A DNA stretch of 20,421 bases from JANLQX01 sp031381685 (GCA_031381685.1 JANMYF010000210.1:1-20421); one strand, 5' to 3'. Counted from the first letter of the stretch, positions 1 through 8,432 are shown. Notes: generated by a model not told the origin, from the sequence alone. Translations and numbers: made by a program.

Positions 1-1371
1 GTGGAGACGGTCATGCACGCCGAGCGCTTCGACGCCCTCGTCGCCCTCGCCGGCTGCGACAAGAGCCTGCCCGGGATGATGATGGCTGCGGCTCGGCTCA
101 ACCTTCCGGCGGTCTTCCTCTACGGCGGCACCATCCTCCCCGGCCGTGGGTCCCATGGTGAAGCGCTCGACATCACCAGCGTGTTCGAAGCGGTCGGCTC
201 CCACGCGGTCGGCAAGCTCACCGATCAGGAACTGTCGCTCATCGAGCGCAACGCCTGTCCGACCGAAGGCAGCTGCGCCGGCATGTTCACGGCGAACACC
301 ATGGCCAGCGTGGGCGAGGCGCTCGGGCTTTCGCTGCCCGGAAGTGCATGTGCGCCGGCCGTCGATCGTCGTCGTGACGACTACGCGATCGCGTCTGGCA
401 AGGCCGTCGTCAACCTGCTCGAGAAGAACATTCGGGCGCGTGACATCCTCACCAAGGAGGCGTTCGAGAACGCCATCATGGTGACCCTCGCCCTGGGTGG
501 CTCGACGAACGCGGTGCTCCACCTCCTCGCCATCGCCCATGAGGCCCGCGTCGATCTCACGCTCGCCGACTTCAACCGCGTCGGTGCGAACATCCCGCAC
601 ATCGCCGACATGAAACCGGGCGGCAAGTTCCACATGACCGATCTCGATGCGATCGGCGGTGTGCCGGTCGTGATGAAGCACCTGCTCGATGCCGGTCTGC
701 TCCACGGTGAATGCATGACGGTCACCGGCCGGACCATGCGGGAGAACCTTGAGCTGCTGAATCCGCCCGCTCCCGACGGCCGGGTCGTCCACACCCTCGC
801 CGACCCGATCCATGCCGATGCCGGCATCGTCGTGCTCACCGGTTCGCTCGCCCCCAAAGGCAGCGTCGTGAAGGTTGCCGGTCTGACGAAGGAGCAGTTG
901 CTGTTCGAGGGCCCGGCGCGGGTGTTCGAGGGTGAGGATCCGGCGATGAATGCGATCCTCGCCGGAAAGATCCAACCCGGCACCGTGCTCGTGATCCGCT
1001 ACGAAGGTCCGAAGGGCGGGCCGGGGATGCGGGAGATGCTCGCCATCACCGGTGCGCTGAAGGGCGCCGGTCGTGGCTCGGACTGCGCGCTGATCACCGA
1101 CGGACGCTTCTCCGGCGGCACCTGGGGCTTCTGCATCGGACACGTTGCTCCCGAAGCGGTCGACAACGGTCCGATCGCGGCGGTTCGCGATGGCGACATC
1201 ATCAAGGTCGACGTTGCCAATCGGCGCCTCGATCTGCTCGTCGACCCCGCAGTCATCGCTGAGCGCTTGGCCGACGTGAAGCATCCCGAGCCCCTTTACA
1301 CGCACGGCGTGCTGGCGAAGTTCGTGAAGCTGGTCCAGGGAGCTGAGCTGGGCGCGATCACGCTGCCCTGA
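1..1371 (+). CDS. ilvD: Dihydroxy-acid dehydratase, 5'-truncated by window
   Basis: IlvD converts 2,3-dihydroxy-3-methylbutanoate (or the methylpentanoate) to the 2-oxo acid, the third common step of Val, Ile and Leu synthesis, in the cytosol with an Fe-S cluster. The 456 visible residues contain the family blocks in order: AGCDKSLPGM near residue 18, with a cluster-ligand Cys; NACPTEGSCAGMF near 84-96, with a second; GGSTNAVLH near 165; and the C-terminal DGRFSGGTWGFCIGH near 368-382, whose Ser is the proposed base. Family members are about 555-575 residues, so roughly 100-110 N-terminal residues lie outside the window. The GTG at base 1 is therefore an internal codon, not the start. The stop is TGA. 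The gene converges on the LLM oxidoreductase with only 29 bp between them. The identity is clear; only the 5' end is missing. Confidence 0.97.
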   Translation: METVMHAERFDALVALAGCDKSLPGMMMAAARLNLPAVFLYGGTILPGRGSHGEALDITSVFEAVGSHAVGKLTDQELSLIERNACPTEGSCAGMFTANTMASVGEALGLSLPGSACAPAVDRRRDDYAIASGKAVVNLLEKNIRARDILTKEAFENAIMVTLALGGSTNAVLHLLAIAHEARVDLTLADFNRVGANIPHIADMKPGGKFHMTDLDAIGGVPVVMKHLLDAGLLHGECMTVTGRTMRENLELLNPPAPDGRVVHTLADPIHADAGIVVLTGSLAPKGSVVKVAGLTKEQLLFEGPARVFEGEDPAMNAILAGKIQPGTVLVIRYEGPKGGPGMREMLAITGALKGAGRGSDCALITDGRFSGGTWGFCIGHVAPEAVDNGPIAAVRDGDIIKVDVANRRLDLLVDPAVIAERLADVKHPEPLYTHGVLAKFVKLVQGAELGAITLP

Positions 1372-1400
1372 ACCGAACTGCCGCGTGGATCGGAGGCGCG

Positions 1401-2195
1401 CTAGCGGTTCACTCCGGCGGCGCGCGCGATCACGCCCGCGTCGACGGCGGCGAACCAGCTGAGGATGAGCCGGTCGACCCCATCGGCCTCGAGTTCGACG
1501 CGCAGCGGATGGGAAGGATCGAGCAGGGCATCGTCCCAGCTGCACCACACGGAGGTCGACCAGGGACGGGTGTTCCCACTCCGCGCGTCATGCGCCGCGG
1601 CGATCACCTCGCGGCGGTCCGCGTTGTGTGCCCGCACGTTCACGCCGTTCGTCCGCTGCCCGGCAATCGTGGCCAGACGCGTGGAGTTGACGCCGAGGAT
1701 GACCGGCGGGGCCGGGTCCGCAAGCGCGAAGCCTTGCCACTTCTCGGTGTCGCGGTCGGGTGACCACATCTCCTCCAGCAGGTCGAGTGTGTCGCAGAGA
1801 TGCCGATGGCGGTCTGCCATCCGCGGCGCGATTGCGATGCCGAGGACGTCCTGTTCGCGGGCGAAACGGCTCGTTGGGCTGGTCCCGGCCCCGAGACCGA
1901 GCACGAACCGGCCGCCGGAGATGCTCTGCACGGTCGCGGCGGCGGTGGCGAGCAACCCGGGGTGGCGGTTGGCCGCATTGACCACGAGGGAGCCGAGACC
2001 GATCGTCGTGGTCGCCGCGGCCATCGCACCGAGCACGGTGAAGCACTCGAGCATGGTGCGTCCGTCGAACGAAACGCCGGAGAGGTGATCGAGCGCCCAG
2101 ACGGTGCTGAAGCCCGCCTCTTGCGCGGCAAGCACGCCTTCGAGGTATTGCGTCCAGGTCGAGTTGGCCTGGCTCAGCTGCACATCGATGATCAC
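1401..2195 (-). CDS. LLM-class (luciferase-like) flavin/F420-dependent oxidoreductase
   Basis: This is a TIM-barrel monooxygenase/reductase of the bacterial luciferase superfamily, which uses FMNH2 or reduced F420 on an unknown substrate. Family marks are the N-terminal AxxAGFSTVWALDHL (about 26-39), a TTTIGLGSLVVN strand (about 62-73), the HPGLLATAAATVQSISGGRFVLGLG block (about 78-102), typical of LLM proteins, and a C-terminal LILSWFAA. At 264 residues it is slightly short for the family. The start is uncertain. The GTG at 2195 overlaps a perfect anti-16S match (GGAGGTGATC), which would fit an in-frame GTG four codons later better. It is divergent from the MFS gene across about 100 bp. F420 use is inferred from the actinobacterial context and the F420 dehydrogenase homologue elsewhere in the window. 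Confidence 0.88.
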   Translation of the reverse strand: MIIDVQLSQANSTWTQYLEGVLAAQEAGFSTVWALDHLSGVSFDGRTMLECFTVLGAMAAATTTIGLGSLVVNAANRHPGLLATAAATVQSISGGRFVLGLGAGTSPTSRFAREQDVLGIAIAPRMADRHRHLCDTLDLLEEMWSPDRDTEKWQGFALADPAPPVILGVNSTRLATIAGQRTNGVNVRAHNADRREVIAAAHDARSGNTRPWSTSVWCSWDDALLDPSHPLRVELEADGVDRLILSWFAAVDAGVIARAAGVNR

Positions 2196-2282
2196 CTCCG
2201 GAGGCTACCCACCGTGGACCGTCCGCGATCCCGGGTGCACGCGGTCGGGGAAATCCACTTCGCTGCGTTCCGCGATGTTGCG

Positions 2283-2288
2283 TACGCT
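2283..2288 (+). promoter_or_regulatory. Candidate -10 hexamer for the MFS gene
   Basis: TACGCT (TANNNT type) ends 8 nt before the ATG at 2297, and no Shine-Dalgarno is visible. This spacing would give a transcript starting at or next to the start codon. No convincing -35 was seen, so the call is tentative. Confidence 0.3.
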
Positions 2289-2296
2289 CGTCGGCG

Positions 2297-3556
2297 ATGA
2301 CTGCCGCGACCGGGGAGATGGCGACCCCGCAGTCGATGTGGGAACCAATGCAGCACATCGGGTTCCGGCGCTTCTTCGCCGCCGCGGTCGTCTCCAACGC
2401 CGGCTCGTGGATGCAGTCCGTCGCCGTCCCGTTCACGGTGTTCGAGATCACGAACTCGAAGACGTGGCTCGGTGTCAGTGCTTTCACCGGCATGTTCGTC
2501 GGCATGCTCGCCAACGCGCCCGGAGGCATGCTGGCGGACCGCTACGCCCGGCGCAAGGTGCTGATCGTGACGCAGACGATCCAGATGTTCTCGGCGGTTT
2601 CACTCTTGCTGCTGTGGTCCTTCGGGCAGCCGACGATTGCGGCACTCATGCCCCTCCTCGTGATTGGGGCGATTGGCGGCGGTCTCAACATGCCGGTGTG
2701 GCAGAGCTTCATCCCGAGCCTCGTCCCGAGGGCCGAGGTGCCCGCGGCCATCCGACTCAACTCGATGCAGTTCGCGGTTGCACGAGCCGTCGGTCCAGTC
2801 CTCGGCGCGGTCACCCTCAAGTCCTTCGGCGCGTCCGCATGCTTCGCGGTGAACGCGGTCTCTTTCCTGGTGATCATCGCCGTGTTGCTCGTCGTACCGG
2901 AGGGCGAGATCCCGATGGCGCCGCGATTGCCGTTGATGCCCTCTCGCGTGTTTGCCGACATTGGTGACGGCTGGCGATACATGGTGGCGCGTCCGGGACT
3001 TCGCTACGCCCCGATAGCGGTGTTCGTGAATGCGGCGTTCGGCTTCGGTCTCACAACACTCGCGCCGGCGATCGCCCGCGACCAGTTGGGCCGGGCAGCC
3101 GATGACAACGGCGTGCTGGTGGGAGCGTTCGGACTCGGCGGAGCGATCGGGGTGGTGCTGATCGGCATGGCGGCGCGTCGTTCCCTGCACTCGCACCAGG
3201 TGCGACTCGCTCTTCTCTGCTGGGTGGTCGCCGACGTCATGCTCCTGGCGACCGGAAGCTTCTGGATCGGTCTCACGTCGTTCGCCATTGCCGGGTTCGC
3301 CAACTCGGTCGGGGCAACGGCGTTGAACACCTCCGTACAACTCCAGGTGGACGACGCGTTCCGCGGCCGGGTAATGGGCGTGTACATGCAGATGTTCTTC
3401 CTCGGCTCGGCCGTCGGATCACTAGTCCTCGGCGTCGTTGCCGATGTCACCTCGCTCGAGGCCGCCGCTGGTTTGTCGGCTGCCGTGTTCTTCGTCTTCC
3501 ACGTGTGGTCCGTCGTGCGTTTCGACGGGCTGAAGGTGCTCGATACCCCGGCCTGA
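2297..3556 (+). CDS. MFS exporter, MFS_3/EntS-like
   Basis: Major facilitator superfamily membrane protein of 419 residues, the usual length for a 12-helix carrier. Hydrophobic segments run throughout. The start resembles the MFS_3 (enterobactin exporter/TetV-like) group: FRRFFAAAVVSNAGSWMQSVAVPFTVFEIT at about 23-52, then the loop 2-3 signature GGMLADRYARRKVL (about 75-88) and PSLVPRAEVPAAIRLNS (about 139-155). The C-terminal half has FRGRVMGVYMQMFFLGSAVGSLVLG. The likely role is proton-driven export of a small molecule; the substrate cannot be read from sequence. The ATG at 2297 has no clear ribosome site but sits 8 nt after a -10-like TACGCT. The downstream neighbour converges on it 16 bp away. 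It is about 7 kb from the peptide cluster, so a role in peptide export is not supported. Confidence 0.9.
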   Translation: MTAATGEMATPQSMWEPMQHIGFRRFFAAAVVSNAGSWMQSVAVPFTVFEITNSKTWLGVSAFTGMFVGMLANAPGGMLADRYARRKVLIVTQTIQMFSAVSLLLLWSFGQPTIAALMPLLVIGAIGGGLNMPVWQSFIPSLVPRAEVPAAIRLNSMQFAVARAVGPVLGAVTLKSFGASACFAVNAVSFLVIIAVLLVVPEGEIPMAPRLPLMPSRVFADIGDGWRYMVARPGLRYAPIAVFVNAAFGFGLTTLAPAIARDQLGRAADDNGVLVGAFGLGGAIGVVLIGMAARRSLHSHQVRLALLCWVVADVMLLATGSFWIGLTSFAIAGFANSVGATALNTSVQLQVDDAFRGRVMGVYMQMFFLGSAVGSLVLGVVADVTSLEAAAGLSAAVFFVFHVWSVVRFDGLKVLDTPA

Positions 3557-3572
3557 CCGGCGGGCCGGTCGC

Positions 3573-4346
3573 TCAGACCATCGGCCAGGGGTACGCGTAG
3601 TCGGATTTCGGGTGGGGGAAGAATGGCCGCTCGACGACGCGACGGGCGCGCTCGAGCATTGTCGCGATCTCATCGTCGGTGAGCAGTTCATCCAACGCGC
3701 CGAGGCTGCCCGCCTGCATCGAAGCCACGCGTTCCACATCGCCACGCAGGTGCTTCGGAATCTTCTCCCCGGCGAAGTCCCAAAGCACCGTGCGAAGCTT
3801 CGGCTCGACGTTGAAGCAAAGGCCCTGATCGATTCCCCACACGGTGTCGTCCTCAGGGCGCAGAAGGAGATGGCCGCCCTTGCGATCGGCATTGTTCGCG
3901 ATGAGGTCGAAGGTGGCCATCGTCCGGAAGTGATGGTGCACCGAAGGCCGCGATTCCATCATGGTGAAGTAGTGCTCGGTGAAGTCCGCTTCGACGAAGG
4001 TCTGGACCGACCCGATGCCGAACGGGCCTTCGCGGAGCACTGTGCGCGGAATGATGTCCCAGCCGAGCAGCACGGCGAGTTCGTACGCCGCGACCTCTCG
4101 CCGGTAGAGCCCGGCGGGGAAGTCCCACAACGGACGTTCACCCTTGTACGGCTTGTAGATCGCCTTCACGGACTCGCCGGTGTTCTCACCGTCACCCGCC
4201 TTCTCCGGGCGATCTTCAGATGCGTCATCGGTGACGCGCAGATGCACGAGGAACGTGGCGTTGGAGCTCCACGGCATGCGTCCTTCGATCTCCATCTCGC
4301 CGTCGAGAAGGACATCAAGGACATCAGCGTGTTCGGGCTCGTTCAT
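3573..4346 (-). CDS. SCO1664-family (PI3/PI4-kinase-like) conserved actinobacterial protein
   Basis: A 257-residue protein matching the conserved actinobacterial family TIGR03843/SCO1664, described as distantly related to phosphatidylinositol 3/4-kinases; its biochemical role is not established. Visible marks are SNATFLVHL (P-loop-like, about 28-36), AIYKPYKGERPLWDFPAGLYRREVAAYELA with the candidate ATP-binding Lys (about 61-90), and FDLIANNADRKGGHLLL with the NNADRK catalytic-loop-like motif (about 145-160). VWGIDQGLCFN follows, with a DxG-like metal-binding Asp. The ATG at 4346 was chosen because upstream in-frame sequence overlaps the DUF3090 gene and lacks family resemblance. It lies 7 nt after that gene's stop and is the last gene of the operon. 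In mycobacteria and Streptomyces the same genes neighbour mshC; here an MFS gene converges instead. Confidence 0.9.
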   Translation of the reverse strand: MNEPEHADVLDVLLDGEMEIEGRMPWSSNATFLVHLRVTDDASEDRPEKAGDGENTGESVKAIYKPYKGERPLWDFPAGLYRREVAAYELAVLLGWDIIPRTVLREGPFGIGSVQTFVEADFTEHYFTMMESRPSVHHHFRTMATFDLIANNADRKGGHLLLRPEDDTVWGIDQGLCFNVEPKLRTVLWDFAGEKIPKHLRGDVERVASMQAGSLGALDELLTDDEIATMLERARRVVERPFFPHPKSDYAYPWPMV

Positions 4347-4353
4347 GGAGTAC

Positions 4354-4884
4354 TCAGTTGAAGCAGGCGCACGAGTAGCCGGTCGTCTCGATGGTGGAGC
4401 CGCACAGCGGGCACAGCGGCCGGCCGGCGGCGAGCAGCGCCGGAACGTTCGCCAGCACCGAAGCAGCTTGCAACCGGCTGAGCTGGAATCGGGCGCGACC
4501 GACATCGAGCGAATCGAGATCGACCGTTTCCGGATCGATGCCTTCGTCGAGTTCGACAACCTCTTGGAGGAACACCACGACGCGATCCTCGGCCTGCTCG
4601 TAGCCGAGTTGGATCGTCCCAACCGTCCACTCGGGAAGCACGGGGTAGGCCAGTGACTCCCACGGCGCCGACTCGGAAGTAAGCCCGAGAGGGAAATCAC
4701 CGAGCAACTTCCCCATCGCTTCAGCCAGCAAAGCCGCCTGCACCTTCTCGCACTTGAACGTCACGGTTCCCGTTCGGCCGTCGATGAGACCGCGCGCCTG
4801 GAAGAAGAACGTACGGTTCCCCGGCTCGCCCACGGTGCCGACCACGAACGACTCGACGTGGTCCATGTCGATGCGACTGCTCAT
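4354..4884 (-). CDS. DUF3090 family protein with C-terminal zinc-ribbon-like motif
   Basis: A 176-residue member of the DUF3090/TIGR03847 family, found in actinobacteria next to SCO1664-like and MSMEG_4193-like genes; molecular function unknown. The N-terminus has the family pattern VESFVVGTVGEPGNRTFFFQA (split here as VESFVVGTVG, EPGNRTFFFQA; about 10-30). The middle contains QLGYEQAEDRVVVFLQE. The C-terminus ends with CPLCGSTIETTGYSCACFN, four Cys arranged as CxxC...CxC, consistent with a small metal-binding knuckle. It starts 34 nt after the phosphatase stop and ends 7 nt before the SCO1664-like start, so co-transcription and possible translational coupling are likely. The family call is confident; the zinc binding is inferred. 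Confidence 0.92.
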   Translation of the reverse strand: MSSRIDMDHVESFVVGTVGEPGNRTFFFQARGLIDGRTGTVTFKCEKVQAALLAEAMGKLLGDFPLGLTSESAPWESLAYPVLPEWTVGTIQLGYEQAEDRVVVFLQEVVELDEGIDPETVDLDSLDVGRARFQLSRLQAASVLANVPALLAAGRPLCPLCGSTIETTGYSCACFN

Positions 4885-4918
4885 GAGCGGAGGTGGCGCA
4901 TGAATGCCGTGCCGGCGG

Positions 4919-5596
4919 TCATGACGGTGCGAGTGACGAGAGGTCGCCGACGGAGTTCACGCAAAGCACGTTCGGCCCGCTCGGGCCATACGCGATCGCG
5001 CTCACCGAACAGGTGGAGATCGAAATCCTCTGGAACAGGTCGAGGTGCGTCCCCAGCGCGTCGGCGATAACGGCTTTGATCGGATCGGCATGGCTCACGC
5101 AGGCGATCACCCCTCCGACGTGGGCTGCGGCGAGGCGCTGCACCGTCGACGACATGCGCGTCTGCATCTCGGCGAACGACTCACCACCGGGAAAGCGGAA
5201 CCCTGACGGGTATCGCTGGACTGTCGCCCACTCCGGTTTCTTCATCAGGTCCTTCAGCTCCGCTCCGGTCCACTCCCCGAACTCGCATTCGAGAAGGCCG
5301 CGATCGATCCTCACCGGCAGCGATCGGGCCTTGGCGAGCGGCGCCGCCGTTTCGCGCGCCCGCTCGAGAGGCGAGGCGTAGATCGCATCGAGGCGCTTCA
5401 ACACGGCGAGTCGTTCGGCGACGTTGCGCGCCTGGTTCTTTCCGGAATCGGCAAGGTGCAAACCCTTGGCCCGGCCGGGAAGGGTCTTGCCGGTCGTCGG
5501 TGTCTGGCCATGGCGGATCAGCAGGACGAGGGTCGAGGTCGGGGTCGGGTGCTTGGATGTCGTCCCCGCCTTCTGGCGGGACGCGGCGTTCGACAT
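4919..5596 (-). CDS. Histidine phosphatase, MSMEG_4193-type putative phosphomutase
   Basis: Histidine phosphatase superfamily protein of about 225 residues, which would dephosphorylate a small molecule via a phosphohistidine. It has LLIRHGQTP with the nucleophilic His near residue 26, YASPLERARETA near 73, the acid-loop ECEFGEWTG near 104, and VSHADPIKAVI with the second active-site His near 170. The open frame extends upstream to 5764, but those residues overlap the SSB gene and are low-complexity, so the ATG at 5596 was chosen; it lies 7 nt after the SSB stop. The order phosphatase, DUF3090, SCO1664-like is the conserved actinobacterial block. The substrate is unknown; the phosphomutase name in TIGR03848 is only putative. 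Confidence 0.9.
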   Translation of the reverse strand: MSNAASRQKAGTTSKHPTPTSTLVLLIRHGQTPTTGKTLPGRAKGLHLADSGKNQARNVAERLAVLKRLDAIYASPLERARETAAPLAKARSLPVRIDRGLLECEFGEWTGAELKDLMKKPEWATVQRYPSGFRFPGGESFAEMQTRMSSTVQRLAAAHVGGVIACVSHADPIKAVIADALGTHLDLFQRISISTCSVSAIAYGPSGPNVLCVNSVGDLSSLAPS

Positions 5597-5603
5597 GCCG
5601 GCG

Positions 5604-6053
5604 TCAGTCGTTGTCGTCGGCCGGGGCCGGGACGTCGAGGGTCTCGTCGGGTCGAAGCCACTGACCACCCCCGCGTTCGCGGCGATCTCGGGAATCGGCC
5701 GAGAAGGATCGGGGCCCGCGATCTCGGTTCCCCCAGTTGCCGCCCTCACGAGACGATCGTTCACTGTTGCCCTTCACCAGCACGTCGACTCGATGGGCCA
5801 CGACGCGCAGCTCGTCGTATTCCTCGCCGTCCTCGGTCCAGATTCGAAGCTCTATGCGTCCACGGATACCGATCAGATCGCCCTGCCACAGTCGCATCGC
5901 TCGTTCGGCGACCGCACCGAAGCAGTGCAGCTCGATCCGGTCCGACTTCGACGGGTTCTCCCCGTCGACATCGAGCTTCACGACGACTCGGTCGCCATTC
6001 CCCGGACGAAACGGTCGGTCGGCGACACGGCCTGCAAGCACGACGACGTTCAC
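5604..6053 (-). CDS. Single-stranded DNA-binding protein (OB-fold, SSB-like)
   Basis: A predicted 149-residue SSB-family protein. The OB-fold runs from VNVVVLAGRVADRP at the N-terminus through DRIELHCFGAVAERA (about 38-52) and LIGIRGRIELRIWTEDG (about 61-77), matching the SSB pattern of strand, oligomer interface and DNA-binding loop. A disordered Arg/Gly/Ser-rich linker follows, then an acidic tail ending APADDND. The tail lacks the canonical DDDIPF-type Pro-Phe tip, so partner-protein recruitment may differ. The open frame extends to 6215, but the GTG at 6053 was chosen because a strong ribosome site lies 6 nt upstream and the OB-fold begins right there. It is the first gene of a four-gene operon. 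It may be a second, non-replicative SSB paralogue; this is inferred from the odd tail and context. Confidence 0.85.
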   Translation of the reverse strand: MNVVVLAGRVADRPFRPGNGDRVVVKLDVDGENPSKSDRIELHCFGAVAERAMRLWQGDLIGIRGRIELRIWTEDGEEYDELRVVAHRVDVLVKGNSERSSREGGNWGNRDRGPRSFSADSRDRRERGGGQWLRPDETLDVPAPADDND

Positions 6054-6059
6054 GACAAC

Positions 6060-6070
6060 CCTCTTCCTCC
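6060..6070 (-). promoter_or_regulatory. Ribosome binding site fixing the SSB start
   Basis: Read on the minus strand, GGAGGAAGAGG lies 6 nt before the GTG at 6053. This is among the strongest Shine-Dalgarno sequences in the window and favours that GTG over the more upstream in-frame starts. Confidence 0.7.
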
Positions 6071-6269
6071 GACCGGAACTCCCGGCCACCTCGCACCGAA
6101 AAGTCTGACATGACCCGGTAGCTTGACGGTGCACGACCGAGGACGTCTCTCGACCGCTCGCGCGGCCTTCCGGCTGGTTCGCGCGGTCGAGCGAAACATC
6201 CCCCTCGACCACCACTCCCGCCTTCCCCGACAGGACCCACCATGGCCGGCACCGTCGCTTTCCTCACAC

Positions 6270-6986
6270 ATGGCTGATTCCCTCGAACGACTCGCTGACG
6301 ATATCGCCGCCTGCCGCCGTTGCCCCCGCCTCGTGGACTGGCGCGAACAGGTGGCAGCGGAGAAGCGTGCTGCGTACCGGGATGAAACGTACTGGGGACG
6401 CGGGGTGCCGGGCTTCGGTGATTCCTCTGCGAGCGTCCTCGTGCTCGGCCTGGCGCCGGCAGCCCATGGAGCGAATCGCACGGGCAGGGTCTTCACCGGT
6501 GACCGATCTGGCGACTGGCTCTTCCGGGCGCTGCACCGCGCCGGCCTCGCCAACCAGCCGTCATCGACGGCGGTCGGCGACGGTCTCGTACTGTCCGGGG
6601 TATGGGTCGCGGCGGCGGTCCGGTGCGCACCGCCCGCCAACAAACCCGAACCGGCCGAACGGCAGGCGTGTCTGCCGTTCCTCGACCGTGAGCTCGCGCT
6701 CCTCCGCCGCCTGCGTTCGATCCTCGTTCTGGGACAGTTCGCGTACGACGTGATGCGCCGGGATCTGGCGAGACCGGTCGGGGAGACGTCGGGCGGCTCT
6801 CCGGTCCGAGCCCGGTTTCCCAAGTTTGGTCACGGAGTGGAAGTGGAGACAGTCTTGGGCGACGGCCGACCGGTTTCCGTGGTGTGCTCGTTTCACCCCA
6901 GCCAGCAAAACACCTTCACCGGGAAGCTGACTGAGTCGATGTTCGATGCGGTGGTGACCAGGTCCCTCACCTTGTCCCAACGTTGA
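6270..6986 (+). CDS. udgB: Uracil-DNA glycosylase, type 5 (UdgB-like)
   Basis: Predicted family 5 uracil-DNA glycosylase, a base-excision repair enzyme that removes uracil (and often hypoxanthine) from DNA and carries a 4Fe-4S cluster. The 238-residue protein has the family's motif A, LGLAPAAHGANRTGRVFTGD (about 56-75), which lacks the catalytic Asp/Asn of other UDG types, a known trait of UDGb. It also has the motif-B-like CSFHPSQQNTFTGKL near the C-terminus. Cys at CRRCP (about 15-18) and further Cys in VRCAPP and QACLPFL fit the cluster ligands. The ATG at 6270 was chosen because the frame upstream is poor and the usual N-terminus (LxxLxxxIxxCRRCPRLVxWRE) begins immediately after it. It is divergent from ssb, a pairing of two DNA-metabolism genes, and has no clear ribosome site. 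Confidence 0.92.
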   Translation: MADSLERLADDIAACRRCPRLVDWREQVAAEKRAAYRDETYWGRGVPGFGDSSASVLVLGLAPAAHGANRTGRVFTGDRSGDWLFRALHRAGLANQPSSTAVGDGLVLSGVWVAAAVRCAPPANKPEPAERQACLPFLDRELALLRRLRSILVLGQFAYDVMRRDLARPVGETSGGSPVRARFPKFGHGVEVETVLGDGRPVSVVCSFHPSQQNTFTGKLTESMFDAVVTRSLTLSQR

Positions 6987-7068
6987 CCCTCGGTCTTCCG
7001 TCGCTGCGTGACGTCCGACACGCAATTTCCGGCTTTCATTCGGCTCTTATGTCAGATTCGGCACACTC

Positions 7069-8313
7069 ATGTGTATGGAACACGAACCTATTCCTTCGGA
7101 ACCAGACCCGTCTCCCGCTGCCGTCGCCGCGTCACCTGTGATCGTCGAACCGTCGCCCGCCGGTCAGTCGGGCGATGTGGCGCCGGTGCGCACCCCCTGG
7201 GCGAAAGCCGCCTTTGCCGGCGGTCTCGTAGGGGCACTGTTCACCTCTGCGGCCCTCGGTGGGGTTATCGTCGCCACGCGCGACAAGAGTGACACGAGGG
7301 TGGCTGTCGCGGCAGCGCAGGCGGTTGACGCCAAGGGGACGGGGAAACCGACCCTCAGCTTCACCGGGGCAGCGCTCTCCGTGGCCGATGTCCTGAAGGC
7401 AGTCGAGCCGGCCGTGGTCGCGCTCAGCACCCAGCAGCAGATCGATCCGAACTCCTTTTTCGGCGTCGAACCGTCGCAGGGCGCGGGAACCGGCATCGTC
7501 CTCACTCCAGACGGCTACATCCTCACCAACGCTCATGTCATCGAGGGCGCAGCGACGATCAAGGTGACCTTCAACGATCGCAAGGTTCGCTCGGCCACCG
7601 TTGTCGGTCGCGATCGCGAGCGCGACATCGCGCTCGTCAAGGTCGACGGGGCAAAGAACCTCCCGACGGCCCGGCTCGGAAGTTCGAAGGCGAGCGTCGT
7701 CGGCGATCAGGTCCTGGCGATCGGCAACGCCTTGGCATTGCCGGGAGGGCCGACGGTGACGACCGGCATCGTGTCGGCAATCGATCGCGCCATCGAAGCC
7801 GACAACGGGACGCTCGAAGGGCTGATCCAGACGGATGCGGCGATCAACCCCGGGAACTCTGGCGGCCCGCTGGTCAACGCTCGCGGCGAAGTTATCGGTA
7901 TGAACACGGCGATTCTCCGCAATACCAACAACATCGGCTTTTCCATCGCCATCGATCGCATAAAACCGATCGTCGAGAAGCTCCGGAAGGGCGAAAAAGA
8001 CAACGGCCCGCGAACGTTCCTCGGGGTGAAGACCCAGACGATGGACGAGACGATTCGTCAGCAGTACAACCTTTCGGTGTCCAAAGGAGCCCTGGTCGTC
8101 GAAGTCACGGTCGGCTCGCCGGCGGACAATCTTGGCCTCCGCCCTGGTGACGTCATCACCAAGTTCGGCGGCGAGAAGATCGAGAAGTCCGAGCGTCTGG
8201 GCGAACTGGTCCGCGGCAACAAGCCCGGCCGCGAGGTGCGAGTCGAGTGGGTCAGGGATGGACGGACGCAGAGTGGCACCGTCGCTCTGGGCTCGGCGCG
8301 CCTCGAGGTCTGA
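7069..8313 (+). CDS. HtrA/DegP-type membrane-anchored serine protease with PDZ domain
   Basis: A 414-residue trypsin-like envelope protease. Layout: a Pro/Ser-rich cytoplasmic N-terminus, a single membrane helix (about 45-69), a linker, a protease domain (about 105-305), and a C-terminal PDZ domain (about 318-408). The catalytic triad is visible: His156 in ILTNAHVIEG, Asp186 in RERDIALVKV, and Ser264 in NPGNSGGPL. The PDZ domain has the SPADNLGLRPGDVI block. Expected role: quality control of exported proteins or regulated proteolysis outside the membrane. The start may be the ATG at 7069 or 7075. It faces a two-component system across a strong hairpin. In mycobacteria an HtrA protease (PepD) is controlled by MprAB, so functional linkage is plausible but inferred. 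Confidence 0.95.
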   Translation: MCMEHEPIPSEPDPSPAAVAASPVIVEPSPAGQSGDVAPVRTPWAKAAFAGGLVGALFTSAALGGVIVATRDKSDTRVAVAAAQAVDAKGTGKPTLSFTGAALSVADVLKAVEPAVVALSTQQQIDPNSFFGVEPSQGAGTGIVLTPDGYILTNAHVIEGAATIKVTFNDRKVRSATVVGRDRERDIALVKVDGAKNLPTARLGSSKASVVGDQVLAIGNALALPGGPTVTTGIVSAIDRAIEADNGTLEGLIQTDAAINPGNSGGPLVNARGEVIGMNTAILRNTNNIGFSIAIDRIKPIVEKLRKGEKDNGPRTFLGVKTQTMDETIRQQYNLSVSKGALVVEVTVGSPADNLGLRPGDVITKFGGEKIEKSERLGELVRGNKPGREVRVEWVRDGRTQSGTVALGSARLEV

Positions 8314-8342
8314 TCCGACAACACGGCACCCGAGCGATCCCC

Positions 8343-8380
8343 CGATCGCCGCCCCCACCCACCACCGGGGGCGGCGATCG
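8343..8380. terminator. Perfect 14-bp hairpin between convergent htrA and kinase genes
   Basis: Arms 8343-8356 and 8367-8380 are exact reverse complements (14 bp, GC-rich), with a 10-nt loop. It lies 29 nt after the protease stop and 52 nt after the kinase stop in the opposite sense. No T-tract follows on either strand, so intrinsic termination is likely but not canonical. The symmetry suggests a shared bidirectional terminator. Confidence 0.75.
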
Positions 8381-8432
8381 CGCGCGATCTGGCAGCGCCG
8401 TCGTCCCTGTCGCGGCTTCTTCAACGTGGTGG

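Noticed and set aside
1369..1409. Inverted GAACCG/CGGTTC between ilvD and the LLM gene as a terminator
   Set aside because: Only 6 bp with a loop of nearly 30 nt and no T-tract; too weak to call.
6054..6269. Imperfect inverted repeat (CTCGACCGC/GCGGTCGAG) between ssb and udgB as an operator
   Set aside because: A 9-bp match in GC-rich DNA is easily fortuitous and no regulator is implicated; nothing else is clear in this gap besides the ssb ribosome site.
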